Positions 37,503-46,740 of a DNA stretch of 64,000 bases are shown here, in pieces. The notes beneath the pieces were generated by a model that worked only from the letters and a program-made list of their open reading frames with translations, was not told the origin of the DNA and did not search any database. Position numbers and translations under genes: made by a program. The first letter of the stretch is position 1, and each line of letters opens with the position of its first letter. The DNA is from Sulfuricella sp. Its GTDB lineage: Bacteria; Pseudomonadota; Gammaproteobacteria; Burkholderiales; Sulfuricellaceae. Location: contig JAQTNE010000007.1 in NCBI GenBank assembly GCA_028713975.1, positions 1 to 64,000 of the forward strand. Direction: 5' to 3'.

Positions 37503-38042
37503 TTAATGCGCGCGCCCTTTTGCCAGAAGTGCCCGGACATCCTTGTCCAGCGGGAGCACATAGTTGTAGGTGCCGATAGTCATATTGTCCTGCACACTGA
37601 CAATTTTCAGGTTAAAGTAGGCAAATTCCTTTGACTCGGAGTATATGCCGACAATAACCGCCTGTGCGCTGCGGCTGCGCGCAACGTCCATGATCTCGCC
37701 CAACAGCAGCAGTTCGCCTTCGCGTTGTTTGACGAAAGCGTCGCCGCTCAATTCGAGATCGACTACCTGATAACCCTGTGCAGCCAAACGCGCTCCGAGA
37801 TGCCCTGAAACTATCCGCCCCAAACGTGAAGGGTCGGTTGGTGAATCGGCGCTGGACAAGGTGATCACGACCAGCGGAACACTCTTGTCCAAAGGCCGCT
37901 CAAGCGATGCCAATAGCCGATCCGCTGCTGCGTTGTTGACCTGCATCAGTTTGCTGTTCGCCGTGTCCTCATAGGTCGGGAAGCGCAAGTCGCATCCCGC
38001 AACCACCAGGCAGATAAAGAAAAGAAGCCATCGATTTTTCAT
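37503..38042 (-). CDS. FlgO-like lipoprotein
   Basis: A 179-aa lipoprotein: signal peptide with lipobox VVAGC (Cys 17), then a FlgO-type domain with AADRLLAS, VVITLSSADSP, LGRIVSGHLGARLAAQGYQVVDLEL and LLLLGEIMDVARSRSAQAVIVGIYS. FlgO is an outer-membrane flagellar protein in Vibrio, but no flagellar gene is near and related proteins occur in other settings. AGGTGG precedes the ATG. It follows pyrC by 73 bases in the same direction. Confidence 0.8.
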   Translation of the reverse strand: MKNRWLLFFICLVVAGCDLRFPTYEDTANSKLMQVNNAAADRLLASLERPLDKSVPLVVITLSSADSPTDPSRLGRIVSGHLGARLAAQGYQVVDLELSGDAFVKQREGELLLLGEIMDVARSRSAQAVIVGIYSESKEFAYFNLKIVSVQDNMTIGTYNYVLPLDKDVRALLAKGRAH

Positions 38043-38115
38043 TACTCAACCACCTTGCGGTCACCCTTCCTGTAATTTGGCAAACAGCTTCCAGCGAAAA
38101 GCAAACACTCCATTT

Positions 38116-39150
38116 TCAATCCAGCAAGCGCCAGGAAACGCCAGCGCCAGCCCGTAACGGCACCAGCGTTTCCCCGGCGAATGGCAATGAATCCGGCAAA
38201 TTCCAGGTTTCCTTCACCAGCGTGATGACATCCGTATTGCGCGGCAAGCCATAAAAATCCGCCCCGTAAAAGCCGGCGAAGGCTTCCAGCCTGTCGAGCG
38301 CGCCTGCCTGTTCGAATGCTTCGGCATACAGTTCGATCCCGGCACAGGCGGTGTACATGCCGGCACAACCGCAGGCGGCTTCCTTGGCGCCCTTGGCATG
38401 GGGCGCACTGTCGGTGCCGAGAAAGAATTTCGGGTTGCCGCTGATGGCCGCTTCGACCAGCGCCCGGCGGTGCTCCTCGCGCTTCAGCACCGGCAGGCAG
38501 TAATGGTGCGGACGGATGCCGCCGGCGAACATGGCGTTGCGGTTCAGCAGCAGATGATGGGCGGTGAGCGTGGCGGCAACCCGCGCCGGCGCGGCCTTGA
38601 CGAACTCCACGCCATCGCGCGTGGTGACATGCTCCAGCACGATGCGCAGACCGGGAAAACGCTTAACCAGAAGCATCAGCACACGGTCGATGAACGCCTT
38701 TTCGCGGTCGAACACATCCACCTCGGGGTCGGTGACTTCGCCATGCACCAGCAGCGGCAAGTCCTGCTTTTCCATCTCTGCCAGGACGGCAGCGCATTTC
38801 ATGATATCGGTCACGCCCGAATCGGAATTGGTGGTTGCCCCAGCCGGGTAAAGCTTAACGCCATGCACCAGCCCGCTCGCCTTGGCGCGGGCAATTTCGG
38901 CAGGCAGCGTGTTATCCGTCAGGTACAAGGTCATCAGCGGCTCGAAGTGCGTGCCTGCGGGCAAAGCCGCGAGTATGCGCTGGCGGTAGGACGCCGCCAT
39001 TTCGGTGGTAGCAACGGGCGGACGGAGGTTGGGCATAATGATGGCGCGACCGAAACGCTGCGCCGTATCCGGCAACACTGCACGCATTTGCTCGCCATCG
39101 CGCAGGTGCAAATGCCAGTCGTCGGGACGAGTCAGGATCAATTTTTCCAT
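38116..39150 (-). CDS. pyrC: PyrC, dihydroorotase
   Basis: A 344-aa type II dihydroorotase, third step of pyrimidine synthesis. Metal ligands: [10 protein letters not shown] (two His), [15 protein letters not shown] (carboxylated Lys), LVHGEV, VLEHVTT and GTDSAPHAK (Asp). Length fits the E. coli class. ATG 39150 has AAGGA 8 bases upstream; a longer in-frame start 20 codons before adds a non-homologous stretch. Divergent from the cytochrome c/DUF302 genes. Confidence 0.97.
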   Translation of the reverse strand: MEKLILTRPDDWHLHLRDGEQMRAVLPDTAQRFGRAIIMPNLRPPVATTEMAASYRQRILAALPAGTHFEPLMTLYLTDNTLPAEIARAKASGLVHGVKLYPAGATTNSDSGVTDIMKCAAVLAEMEKQDLPLLVHGEVTDPEVDVFDREKAFIDRVLMLLVKRFPGLRIVLEHVTTRDGVEFVKAAPARVAATLTAHHLLLNRNAMFAGGIRPHHYCLPVLKREEHRRALVEAAISGNPKFFLGTDSAPHAKGAKEAACGCAGMYTACAGIELYAEAFEQAGALDRLEAFAGFYGADFYGLPRNTDVITLVKETWNLPDSLPFAGETLVPLRAGAGVSWRLLD

Positions 39151-39286
39151 TTCGATTATCCTTGCATAGGCCATTGAACCGCAGTTACCCAAGGTACCCA
39201 GAGGGCACAAGGAACGCAGTGAAGTGCTGTTTCTAATTTCAGGATTATACGATGCCCAAGGAAAACCGCAGCTTCCCGGCTTAGGC

Positions 39287-39292
39287 TATAAT
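39287..39292 (+). promoter_or_regulatory. -10 box just before the cytochrome c/DUF302 gene
   Basis: A perfect TATAAT ends 7 bases before the ATG at 39299, so the transcript would start at or next to the start codon. No Shine-Dalgarno is present. A leaderless mRNA is suggested; the -35 is weak. Confidence 0.5.
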
Positions 39293-39298
39293 TTCCGC

Positions 39299-40339
39299 AT
39301 GGTTAAAATCGTCATATTCCTCCTGCTCTCGTTAGCCGCAGCGACCCAAGCACAGGCGGCACCCGATGGAGCAAAACTCTATGCCCGCAACTGCGCGGTC
39401 TGCCACGGGGAGAATGGCGACGGCGGGCTGGGAATTCCACTTTCGTTGCCTTCATTTCAGGCCGCCGTCAGCAACGACTATTTGCGCAAGACCATCCGCC
39501 TGGGACGCCCCGGCAGGGTCATGCCGCCGTCCAGCCTGCCCGACGCCGAAATCGAGGGTATCGTGCGCTTTATCCGCTCCTGGGGCAATGGAGCAGCCCC
39601 ACTGTTTCCCCCAAGGCACGTAAAAGGCGATGCTGCGCACGGGAAGCAGCTTTATTCTGAGCACTGCGCAGCCTGCCATGGCGTCAACGGCGAGGGCGGG
39701 AAAGGTACCGGCGTCACTTTCTCGCGACCGCGCGATCTTCCGATCATGGCGCCTGCCTTGAACAACACCGGCTTTCTCGCCTCCGCCAGCGACAGCATGA
39801 TCCGGGAAAACCTGAAACGGGGGCGCGAGGGCACGCCGATGGTCTCTTTCCTGAACAAAGGGTTGAAGGAAAAAGACCTCGACGACATCGTGAGCTTTGT
39901 GCGCAGCTTCGAACAAACACCCAAACCTAGCAGCCCCGCCCCGGCAGAAACGGAACAAGCGGTGCTGATGGTGGACTCCCCTTACGATCTTGCCACCACC
40001 ATCGAAAACGTAAAAAGGGCGGCCAGCTCGAGCAATTTCATTTTCATCCGCGAGCAGCCGCTGAATTTCGGACTGGTGCCGGAAGGCCGGGAAGACCCGC
40101 GCCAGCACATCATCTATTTTTGCAGCTTCAGCATGCTTAACCAGGCGCTGATCACAGACCCGCGCGTCGGGCTGTTTCTGCCCTGCCGCATTACCGTGGT
40201 GGAACAGGATGGCAAGGTGAAAATGATGGCGGTCAATCCCAAACGCCTGGGCCGGATTTTCAATAACTCCGAGCTCGACGCCATGTGCGCCGAGATGACC
40301 CGGCGCTACCTGGCGATCATGGAAGAGGCGGCGCTATGA
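39299..40339 (+). CDS. Diheme cytochrome c fused to DUF302
   Basis: A 346-aa exported protein: signal peptide ending near AQAA, two class I cytochrome c domains with CAVCHGENGDGG and CAACHGVNGEGG (Met ligands probably in RVMPPSS and GTPMVSF), then a C-terminal DUF302 domain (from about residue 225: YDLATTIENVKRAA, FCSFSMLNQAL, LPCRITVVEQDGKV). DUF302 proteins bind no known ligand with certainty. The next gene encodes a second DUF302 protein and overlaps by ATGA, so the two may form a periplasmic complex taking electrons, perhaps in the sulfur-oxidising metabolism. That link is inferred only from the organism type. Confidence 0.88.
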   Translation: MVKIVIFLLLSLAAATQAQAAPDGAKLYARNCAVCHGENGDGGLGIPLSLPSFQAAVSNDYLRKTIRLGRPGRVMPPSSLPDAEIEGIVRFIRSWGNGAAPLFPPRHVKGDAAHGKQLYSEHCAACHGVNGEGGKGTGVTFSRPRDLPIMAPALNNTGFLASASDSMIRENLKRGREGTPMVSFLNKGLKEKDLDDIVSFVRSFEQTPKPSSPAPAETEQAVLMVDSPYDLATTIENVKRAASSSNFIFIREQPLNFGLVPEGREDPRQHIIYFCSFSMLNQALITDPRVGLFLPCRITVVEQDGKVKMMAVNPKRLGRIFNNSELDAMCAEMTRRYLAIMEEAAL

Positions 40340-40791
40340 CCCGCATCATGCGACTCCTGACTGCCGCTTTGCTGCTTGGCCTATCCGCCGCCGCCTGCGC
40401 CGATCAACTGCTGATGATCCGCTCCAGCCTGCCCTTTCCCGAGGCGATGCTGGCCCTGCAGAACGCCATAACGACCCGTGGCTACAAAGTAACTCGCGTG
40501 CAAAACGTGGATCAAGGCTTATCCAAAACCGGCTACCAGACTGACAATTACAAGGTGGTGTTCTACGGCAAGCCGGAAGAAGTCGCGCAACTCGCCGCCA
40601 GGCACCCGGAGCTGATTCCCTACCTGCCGCTCAACGTGGCGATTTTTGCCGAGCGAAACAGTACCCTGCTGGTCACCAGCCGTCCCGGCATACTTGCCGG
40701 TTTCTTTCCTGACCCCGAACTCAGCGCAACATTCGCGCGCTGGGAACACGACCTCAACGAAATCGTCAACGAAGTGCAAGAAACCAGGTAA
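40336..40791 (+). CDS. Periplasmic DUF302 protein
   Basis: A 151-aa protein with a signal peptide (MTRIMRLLTAALLLGLSAAACA) and one DUF302-type domain: LLMIRSSLPFPEAMLALQNA, TRGYKVTRVQNVDQGLSKTG, YKVVFYGKPEEV and LPLNVAIFAE. The Cys at the cleavage region (AAACA) could make it a lipoprotein, but the lipobox is poor. Translationally coupled to the cytochrome c/DUF302 gene. Function unknown. Confidence 0.82.
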   Translation: MTRIMRLLTAALLLGLSAAACADQLLMIRSSLPFPEAMLALQNAITTRGYKVTRVQNVDQGLSKTGYQTDNYKVVFYGKPEEVAQLAARHPELIPYLPLNVAIFAERNSTLLVTSRPGILAGFFPDPELSATFARWEHDLNEIVNEVQETR

Positions 40792-40809
40792 CTATCGTCA
40801 AAGGGTGAG

Positions 40810-40977
40810 TTTGAAAGTGTTGGCCGGCTGACTCATCGGCGGCATTACCGCCACCCCTCATCCCCAACCCTTCTCCCCGAAGGGGAGAAGGGAGAAAAGC
40901 CCCTCGCCCCTTCGGGGAGAGGGGTTGGGGTGAGGGGCAATCGTGGAACTGACCAAAACTTTCAAAAGCACCCGCCG
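40810..40977. repeat. Nested palindrome before valS, same family as the murC/murF inserts
   Basis: Outer arms TTTGAAAGTGTTGG and CCAAAACTTTCAAA (one mismatch) enclose two head-to-head copies of a CCCCTCATCCCCAACCC...CTCCCCGAAGGGG element (40854-40937). The element pattern (CCCTC, CCCCAACCC, a CTCCC-type stem) is that of the palindromes inside murC and murF. It fills the gap between the DUF302 gene and valS. Confidence 0.85.
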
Positions 40978-41016
40978 CCGCCAAAGCTGAACCTCTCAAG
41001 GCGGAGCGAAGGCTGA

Positions 41017-41022
41017 TATAAT
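41017..41022 (+). promoter_or_regulatory. -10 box of valS
   Basis: TATAAT lies 36 bases before the valS ATG, giving a leader of about 29 bases. The -35 is weak (TCTCAA with 17-base spacing). Confidence 0.5.
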
Positions 41023-41057
41023 TGCCGCCTTCAAATTGCCACCATAAATTCCGAACC

Positions 41058-43793
41058 ATGGAACTCGCCAAAAGTTTTGAGCCCGCCGCCATCGAGGCGC
41101 ACTGGTACCCGCTGTGGGAGTCCCGCGGCTATTTCAAGGCCGCCACCGATCCCGACAAACCGGCCTACTGCATCATGCTGCCGCCGCCCAATGTGACCGG
41201 CACGCTGCACATGGGACACGCCTTCCAGGATACCCTGATGGATACTCTGGTGCGCTACCACCGGATGAAAGGCGAAAACACCCTGTGGCAGCCGGGCACC
41301 GACCATGCCGGCATTGCCACCCAGATCGTGGTGGAACGCCAGCTTGATCAGAAGGGCGTTTCCCGCCACGATCTCGGACGCGACAAATTCCTCGAACGCG
41401 TCTGGGAATGGAAAGAAGAATCCGGCTCCACCATCACCCGCCAGATGCGCCGCCTCGGCGCCTCCTGCGACTGGTCGCGCGAACGCTTCACCATGGACGA
41501 AGGACTGTCGAAAGCCGTCACCGAGGTGTTCGTCAAACTTTACGAACAGGGGCTGATCTACCGCGGCAAACGCCTGGTGAACTGGGATCCAGTGCTGCTG
41601 ACCGCAGTGTCCGACCTCGAAGTGATTTCCGAGGAAGAAGACGGCTTCATGTGGCACATCCGCTATCCGGTCGAAGACAGCGACGAATCGCTGGTGGTCG
41701 CCACCACTCGGCCGGAGACCATGCTGGGCGATATGGCCGTCGCGGTGCATCCTGAAGACCCGCGCTACCTGCACCTGATCGGCAAGCAGGTGCGCCTGCC
41801 GCTATGCCAACGCACCATTCCGGTCATCGCCGACGATTATGTCGATCCCGCATTCGGCACCGGCTGCGTCAAGATCACCCCGGCGCACGATTTCAACGAC
41901 TACCAGGTCGGGCAGCGGCACCATCTCGAGCCGCTCAGCATCTTCACGCTCGACGCCAAAATCAACGATCTGGCACCCTCTGAATATCAAGGGCTGGATC
42001 GCTACGAAGCGCGCAAGAAAATCGTTGCCGACCTCGATGTCGAGGGCTTGCTGGTGGAAACCAAGCCACACAAGCTGATGGTGCCGCGCGGCGACCGCAC
42101 CCACGCGGTGATCGAGCCGATGCTCACCGACCAGTGGTACGTGGCGATGGAAGGGCTCGCCAAGCGCGGTCTGGAAGTGGTTGCCGCGGGCGAGGTCAAG
42201 TTCGTGCCGGAAAACTGGACCCACGTCTACAACCAGTGGCTGGAAAACATCCAGGACTGGTGCATCTCGCGCCAGTTGTGGTGGGGACACCGCATCCCGG
42301 CGTGGTACGACGAGGACGGCAATTTCTACGTCGCCCACAACCAGGAAGCCGCGCAGCAGCAGGCCGGCGCGGGCAAGAAACTGCGCCAGGACGAGGACGT
42401 GCTGGACACCTGGTTCTCCTCCGCATTGTGGCCGTTCTCGACGCTGGGCTGGCCGGAAAAAACGCCGGAACTCGACACTTTCCTGCCCAGCAGCGTGCTG
42501 GTCACCGGCTTCGACATTATCTTCTTCTGGGTTGCGCGGATGGTCATGATGTCGGAACACTTCACCGGCCAGGTGCCGTTCAACGAAGTCTACGTCCACG
42601 GCCTGGTGCGCGACATGCACGGCAACAAGATGAGCAAGTCCAAGGGCAACGTGATCGACCCGATCGACCTGATCGACGGCATCGACCTGGAATCGTTGGT
42701 GACCAAGCGCCGCACCGGGCTGATGAACCCGAAACAGGCCGAAGCCATCGCCAAGCAGACGCGCAAGGATTTCCCCGACGGCTTCCCCGCGTTCGGCACC
42801 GATGCGATCCGCTTCACCTTCGCCAGCCTCGCCAGCCATGGCCGCGACATCAAGTTCGACTTGCAACGCTGCGACGGCTACCGCAATTTCTGCAACAAGC
42901 TGTGGAACGCTACCCGCTTCGTGCTGATGAACACCGAAGGCAAGGACTGCGGCCAGAATGAAAGCCTGCCGCTGGAATTTTCCGCCATCGACCAGTGGAT
43001 CATTGGCCGCTTGCAACAGGCCGAGAAGGAAGTGGCCGAAGCGTTCGATTCCTACCGCTTCGACATGGCGGCAAGAGCCGTTTACGAATTTGTCTGGGAC
43101 GAATACTGCGACTGGTATGTGGAACTGGCCAAGGTACAAATCAATCAAGGCAACGAGGCCCAGCAGCGCGCCACGCGCCGCACCTTGGTGCGGGTACTGG
43201 AAGCCACCCTCCGGCTGGCTCACCCGATCATCCCGTTCATCACCGAGGAACTGTGGCAAACGGTCGGCCCGCTCGCCGGCAAAAGCGGCGAGAGCATCAT
43301 GCTGCAACCCTATCCGGTAGCGGACATGAACCAGGTGAGCGAAGCGGCAAACCAGCAAGTTATGCTACTCAAGGAAATGACCAACGCTTGCCGCACTCTG
43401 CGCGGAGAGATGAACCTGTCACCCGCCCTGAAAGTGCCGCTGATCGCGCTTGGCGACATCTCTGCACTGGTGCCCTACCTCCAGGCGCTGGCAAGAATCT
43501 CCGAAGTCGAAATCGTGCAGAATGAGTTGCCTGCCGCCGATGCGCCAGTCGCGGTAGTCGGTGAAATTCGCCTGATGCTCAAGATCGAAGTGGACAAGGA
43601 AGCAGAACAGGCGCGGCTGGCCAAGGAAATCGCCCGGCTGGAAGGTGAAATCGCCAAGGCCCAGGCCAAGCTCGCCAACGAAAGCTTTGTCGCCCGCGCC
43701 CCGGCTGCGGTGGTGGCGCAAGAAAAAAAACGGATGGAAAGCTTTGGTGCCATCGTTGAAAAAATGCGTGCTCAACTAAAAAGACTGAAATAA
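41058..43793 (+). CDS. valS: ValS, valyl-tRNA synthetase
   Basis: A 911-aa class I synthetase. HIGH-type motif [20 protein letters not shown], the editing domain between ([20 protein letters not shown]), and a C-terminal coiled-coil arm ([20 protein letters not shown]). ATG 41058 starts the conserved [19 protein letters not shown]. Length is slightly under E. coli ValS. Repeats lie on both sides of the gene. Confidence 0.98.
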   Translation: MELAKSFEPAAIEAHWYPLWESRGYFKAATDPDKPAYCIMLPPPNVTGTLHMGHAFQDTLMDTLVRYHRMKGENTLWQPGTDHAGIATQIVVERQLDQKGVSRHDLGRDKFLERVWEWKEESGSTITRQMRRLGASCDWSRERFTMDEGLSKAVTEVFVKLYEQGLIYRGKRLVNWDPVLLTAVSDLEVISEEEDGFMWHIRYPVEDSDESLVVATTRPETMLGDMAVAVHPEDPRYLHLIGKQVRLPLCQRTIPVIADDYVDPAFGTGCVKITPAHDFNDYQVGQRHHLEPLSIFTLDAKINDLAPSEYQGLDRYEARKKIVADLDVEGLLVETKPHKLMVPRGDRTHAVIEPMLTDQWYVAMEGLAKRGLEVVAAGEVKFVPENWTHVYNQWLENIQDWCISRQLWWGHRIPAWYDEDGNFYVAHNQEAAQQQAGAGKKLRQDEDVLDTWFSSALWPFSTLGWPEKTPELDTFLPSSVLVTGFDIIFFWVARMVMMSEHFTGQVPFNEVYVHGLVRDMHGNKMSKSKGNVIDPIDLIDGIDLESLVTKRRTGLMNPKQAEAIAKQTRKDFPDGFPAFGTDAIRFTFASLASHGRDIKFDLQRCDGYRNFCNKLWNATRFVLMNTEGKDCGQNESLPLEFSAIDQWIIGRLQQAEKEVAEAFDSYRFDMAARAVYEFVWDEYCDWYVELAKVQINQGNEAQQRATRRTLVRVLEATLRLAHPIIPFITEELWQTVGPLAGKSGESIMLQPYPVADMNQVSEAANQQVMLLKEMTNACRTLRGEMNLSPALKVPLIALGDISALVPYLQALARISEVEIVQNELPAADAPVAVVGEIRLMLKIEVDKEAEQARLAKEIARLEGEIAKAQAKLANESFVARAPAAVVAQEKKRMESFGAIVEKMRAQLKRLK

Positions 43794-43810
43794 ACCTAAA
43801 AATAGCAATT

Positions 43811-43927
43811 CACCGCAAAGGACGCGGAGGGGCACAGAGAAAGAACAAGAGCATATGGACTTTCGCCCAAACACCCTTCAGGTGAGGCGCCTTAATGGCA
43901 TGTAAGTCTTTGAACCCCTCCGCGGTT
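43811..43927. repeat. Partial hairpin repeat, ACCGCAGAGG family (copy 4)
   Basis: ACCGCAAAGGACGCGGAGGGG begins just past the valS stop (43812-43832); GAACCCCTCCGCGGTT at 43911-43926 pairs with part of it. The distance between arms is larger than in the other copies, so this copy may be decayed or interrupted. Confidence 0.6.
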
Positions 43928-43942
43928 CGATAGCTTATTTCA

Positions 43943-44453
43943 ATCGAGTAAGGCTCCCCGTCGCCCTCTCACACCACCGGACGTGCGGTTCCGCATCCGG
44001 GCGGTTCATTGGACACACTGGAGTTGTCGCGTTGTATCGAGCAACGACACCAGACCTAAACGATCAAGAAGGACTTTGGGAAGGCTTGGTTCATGTGGCT
44101 CGCGCCACTGTTCCACCACGGCCCCCGTTGGTTGAAGGCCGAGCGGAACGCCCATTCTTCCGTCAGTCCCGCCTTCATCAGGTTCTTGGCACGAGTATAA
44201 GGCAGACCACCAGATATCCCCGGGTATTGCGCACATACCTTCACGCTTATGTCTGTCGGATTTACGTCGTAGCGTTCCGTGCAAGTTTCGGACTTTGACG
44301 ATAATTGCCGTCTCACCTCACTACACCGCCTCGTACCCGCTTCCTGTTCGTCAGACCAGCGCTTTGCCTCCAGATTTCCAGTCACCCAGAACACCCTTGC
44401 CGGGTGAGTAGAGGGCTTCCACCTCCAAGTATGTGCACCCCTGCCGGGCGCAC
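43943..44453 (-). mobile_element. ORF-less group II intron
   Basis: The minus strand begins GTGCGCCCGGCAGGGGTGCA at 44453, the GUGYG 5' end of group II introns, immediately behind the cspA terminator T run. Near its 3' end a domain V-like hairpin (GAACCGCCCGGATGCGG paired with CCGCACGTCCGGTGGTG, about 43970-44009) precedes GAGAGGGCGACGGGGAGCC and the end CTCGAT. About 510 bases remain, with no reverse transcriptase/maturase, so it could move or splice only with help in trans. Insertion after a terminator hairpin is typical of group IIC introns. The 3' boundary is uncertain by some bases. Confidence 0.75.
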
Positions 44454-44455
44454 AA

Positions 44456-44488
44456 TAAAAAAGCCCCGGAGCCTGGGCTCCGGGGCTT
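44456..44488 (-). terminator. Rho-independent terminator of cspA
   Basis: AAGCCCCGGAGC and GCTCCGGGGCTT form a 12-bp stem with a four-base loop, followed on the minus strand by TTTTTTATT and then the intron 5' end. Confidence 0.9.
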
Positions 44489-44507
44489 AGCATTCAAATG
44501 CTAAAAC

Positions 44508-44711
44508 TTAAGCTGCTTGAATGTTGGAAGCTTGCTTGCCTTTTGGGCCTTGGGTGATTTCAAACTGCACCTTTTGACCTTCTTTAAGGGTTTTGAATCC
44601 GCCCATCTGAATCGCGGAGAAGTGCGCGAACAAATCTTCGCTGCCATCGTCCGGAGTGATGAAGCCGAAGCCTTTGGAATCGTTAAACCATTTTACAGTA
44701 CCAGTTGCCAT
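44508..44711 (-). CDS. cspA: Cold-shock domain protein (CspA family)
   Basis: A 67-aa single cold-shock domain. RNA-binding motifs KGFGFI (RNP1) and LFAHFS (RNP2) are intact, and the start [14 protein letters not shown] is typical. It binds single-stranded RNA and DNA and melts mRNA structure. AAGGGA precedes the ATG by 8 bases. A leader of about 108 bases is predicted, as expected for genes of this family with thermo-responsive leaders. Followed by a strong terminator and a group II intron. Confidence 0.97.
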   Translation of the reverse strand: MATGTVKWFNDSKGFGFITPDDGSEDLFAHFSAIQMGGFKTLKEGQKVQFEITQGPKGKQASNIQAA

Positions 44712-45054
44712 TTACGTCGTCCCTTGCTAATAAAAATACGGGAAATCCCGCGAAAATGCCTGAATTCCAAGACTGCAAACGGCGAAACCGATAGTGCAAA
44801 AAACTTGAATCCAAACAATAATGCGTTTTTACGCGATATGTTTAGGCAAGTCAAGCAATTATTTAAATAATGCCAAGCGATATATCCCGGTTGGTGCAAT
44901 CTGGCAATTTATTGAATTTGATGAGCGGGTGTGAATGACAGTTGAAATCTGCGATCAGCGCCAAACCGCACCGGAATATTGCGCGAGCAGCAATGCCATG
45001 ATTTCGCTGGGGCTGAAAACCGCACCTTGAGAAATTCACCGGGCCGCATCGCCT
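44712..45054. other. cspA upstream region without genes
   Basis: This gap contains the cspA leader and a minus-strand promoter candidate at 44826-44854: TTGACT, 17-base spacer, TAAAAA, start near 44819. The part from about 44900 to 45054 shows no gene or repeat that I can support. Confidence 0.6.
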
Positions 45055-45372
45055 TCACTGCGAAAAACGGAAAGGCTCCATCTCCATCGATTCAACCCGT
45101 GCGCCAAGCAGGATGAGCGTGCCTTCCAGCCGGTTATCGCCGGTATCGCTGAACTCGAAACGATAGGTACGGCGAATCGCCATGCGTCCTTGCGAATCGC
45201 GCCCCAGCCTCAATGCGCTGACGGTGACGGTATCGTCGAGAAATTGCACGCCTTGGCGCAGGCAGGCTTGCTTGCCGGCATTTCTGGCGACTTCGAGCGC
45301 GCGCATGCTGTCGAACCAGAATCCGACGAGCGCGATGAGCGGCAGGAGCAGTAACAAATCGAGGATGTCCAT
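45055..45372 (-). CDS. DUF3301 small membrane protein
   Basis: A 105-aa protein starting MDILDLLLLLPLIALVGFWFD, one N-terminal transmembrane helix, then ARNAGKQACLRQGVQFLDDTV, RRTYRFEFSDTGDNRLEG and a conserved end RVESMEMEPF. This matches DUF3301, found beside the hda or pur genes of many beta- and gammaproteobacteria; function unknown. An upstream ATG at 45465 would add 31 residues of low similarity. Divergent from hda. Confidence 0.82.
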   Translation of the reverse strand: MDILDLLLLLPLIALVGFWFDSMRALEVARNAGKQACLRQGVQFLDDTVTVSALRLGRDSQGRMAIRRTYRFEFSDTGDNRLEGTLILLGARVESMEMEPFRFSQ

Positions 45373-45545
45373 TGGCAGGGAAAGCGGGGCTAAACTGAAC
45401 GCAGAATCATACCTGCTTTTACCCGCCCCGTTGAGCGTGTTGTTGATCGGCTGGTTTGCGGCCAACCGCCATTTGCAGGTTTAAACCCGCTTCAAACTGC
45501 TAGAATACCGACGCGACCCTATAATTGACTTGCCCCGAATTAAAG

Positions 45546-46223
45546 ATGAAGCAACTACTGCTTGAAATTACTTCCGACTTTACTCCTGCTCTGGATAACT
45601 TCGTTGCCGGACGCAACGGGGAAGTGCTGCAAACCCTGCGCGAAAGTATCGCAGGAACCCAGCCGGAGCGTTTCATTTATCTTTGGGGTACGCCCAATAG
45701 CGGCAAAACACATTTACTGAGAGCCTTTGCGGACACCCATTCGCAGCGCAGGGCAAAATCGGTTTACGTGCAGTGCGGCGCGTCGCTGCCGGATGATCTG
45801 GATGACCATGACGCAGTGGCGCTGGACGACGTCGACCGGCTCGACGGTGAAGGCCAGATTGCCTTGTTCAACCTGTACAACCGGCTGCGCGAAGGCCAGG
45901 GACGGCTCCTTGTCAGTGGGCCGTGCGCCCCGGCGCAACTGCCGATGCGCCCGGACGTGGTGACGCGACTGGGATGGGGGCTGGTGTATCAGGTGCACGG
46001 CCTGAGCGATGACGAGAAAATCCAGGCGCTGCACGCCCATGCGGCGAGCCGCGGCTTCCGGCTCGGCACCGGCGTGGCGGAGTACCTGCTGCGCCACTGG
46101 CGGCGCGACCTGCCGTCATTGCTGGCGGCACTGGATGCGCTCGACCGCTACTCGCTGGAAACCAAACGCCCGATCACCGTTCCGCTGCTGCGCGAAACGC
46201 TGCACCTGGAAACCGGTTCCTAA
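45546..46223 (+). CDS. hda: Hda, regulatory inactivator of DnaA
   Basis: A 225-aa AAA+ protein related to DnaA. It begins MKQLLLEI, a beta-clamp binding QLxL motif, and has Walker A GTPNSGKTHLLRAF, Walker B VALDDVDRL and sensor-like VTRLGWGL. Bound to the clamp it promotes hydrolysis of DnaA-ATP after initiation. A TATAAT at 45520-45525 is the likely -10. The 3' end overlaps the convergent thioredoxin gene by 4 bases. Confidence 0.92.
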   Translation: MKQLLLEITSDFTPALDNFVAGRNGEVLQTLRESIAGTQPERFIYLWGTPNSGKTHLLRAFADTHSQRRAKSVYVQCGASLPDDLDDHDAVALDDVDRLDGEGQIALFNLYNRLREGQGRLLVSGPCAPAQLPMRPDVVTRLGWGLVYQVHGLSDDEKIQALHAHAASRGFRLGTGVAEYLLRHWRRDLPSLLAALDALDRYSLETKRPITVPLLRETLHLETGS

Positions 46224-46591
46224 TCTGCGGCGGCTTCACCCTCGGCGATCTGCTTATGCACTTCCGCCATGTCGAGCGCCTGCGCCTGCTCGACCAGTTG
46301 CTCCAACCCGGATGCAGGCAGTGCGCCGGCTTCGGAGTAGATGATGACCTTTTCGCGGAACACCATCAGGGTCGGGATCGAACGAATCTGGAAGGAGGCC
46401 GCAATGCCCTGCTCTACCTCGGTATTGACCTTGGCGAAGACAACGCCGGGATATTTTTCCGATATTGCCTCATAAGTTGGCGCAAAGGAGCGGCAGGGGC
46501 CGCACCACGGCGCCCAGAAATCCACGATCACCATGTCGTTGCCGGTAATGACACTTTCGAAACTGTCCTGGGTGAGTTCGACAGTGGCCAT
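46220..46591 (-). CDS. Thioredoxin-family protein
   Basis: A 123-aa thioredoxin fold with WAPWCGPC at the active site and the cis-Pro in IRSIPTLMVF. It reduces protein disulfides in the cytosol (no signal peptide). The tail after residue 108 (DMAEVHKQIAEGEAAAD) is longer than in TrxA and acidic. Convergent with hda. Confidence 0.95.
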   Translation of the reverse strand: MATVELTQDSFESVITGNDMVIVDFWAPWCGPCRSFAPTYEAISEKYPGVVFAKVNTEVEQGIAASFQIRSIPTLMVFREKVIIYSEAGALPASGLEQLVEQAQALDMAEVHKQIAEGEAAAD

Positions 46592-46740
46592 AATTTTGTT
46601 CCTCCAGAAAAATGCCGGTGACGGCGAAAACGTGAAAAAATAACATTAAGTGGTGCAACAATCCACCCTCGTGCTGTTTTCCAGGATCATTTTTTTACAA
46701 GCGATGCATGTTGAGAGCTTAGGGTTTACATATAGAGACC

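Noticed and set aside
36964..37506. 180-codon plus-strand frame
   Set aside because: Antisense to the RNase P RNA gene.
41802..43358. 518-codon open frame on the minus strand
   Set aside because: Antisense to valS, same reasons.
44056..44493. 145-codon minus-strand frame over the intron
   Set aside because: It runs through structured intron RNA and the cspA terminator and shows no reverse transcriptase motif.
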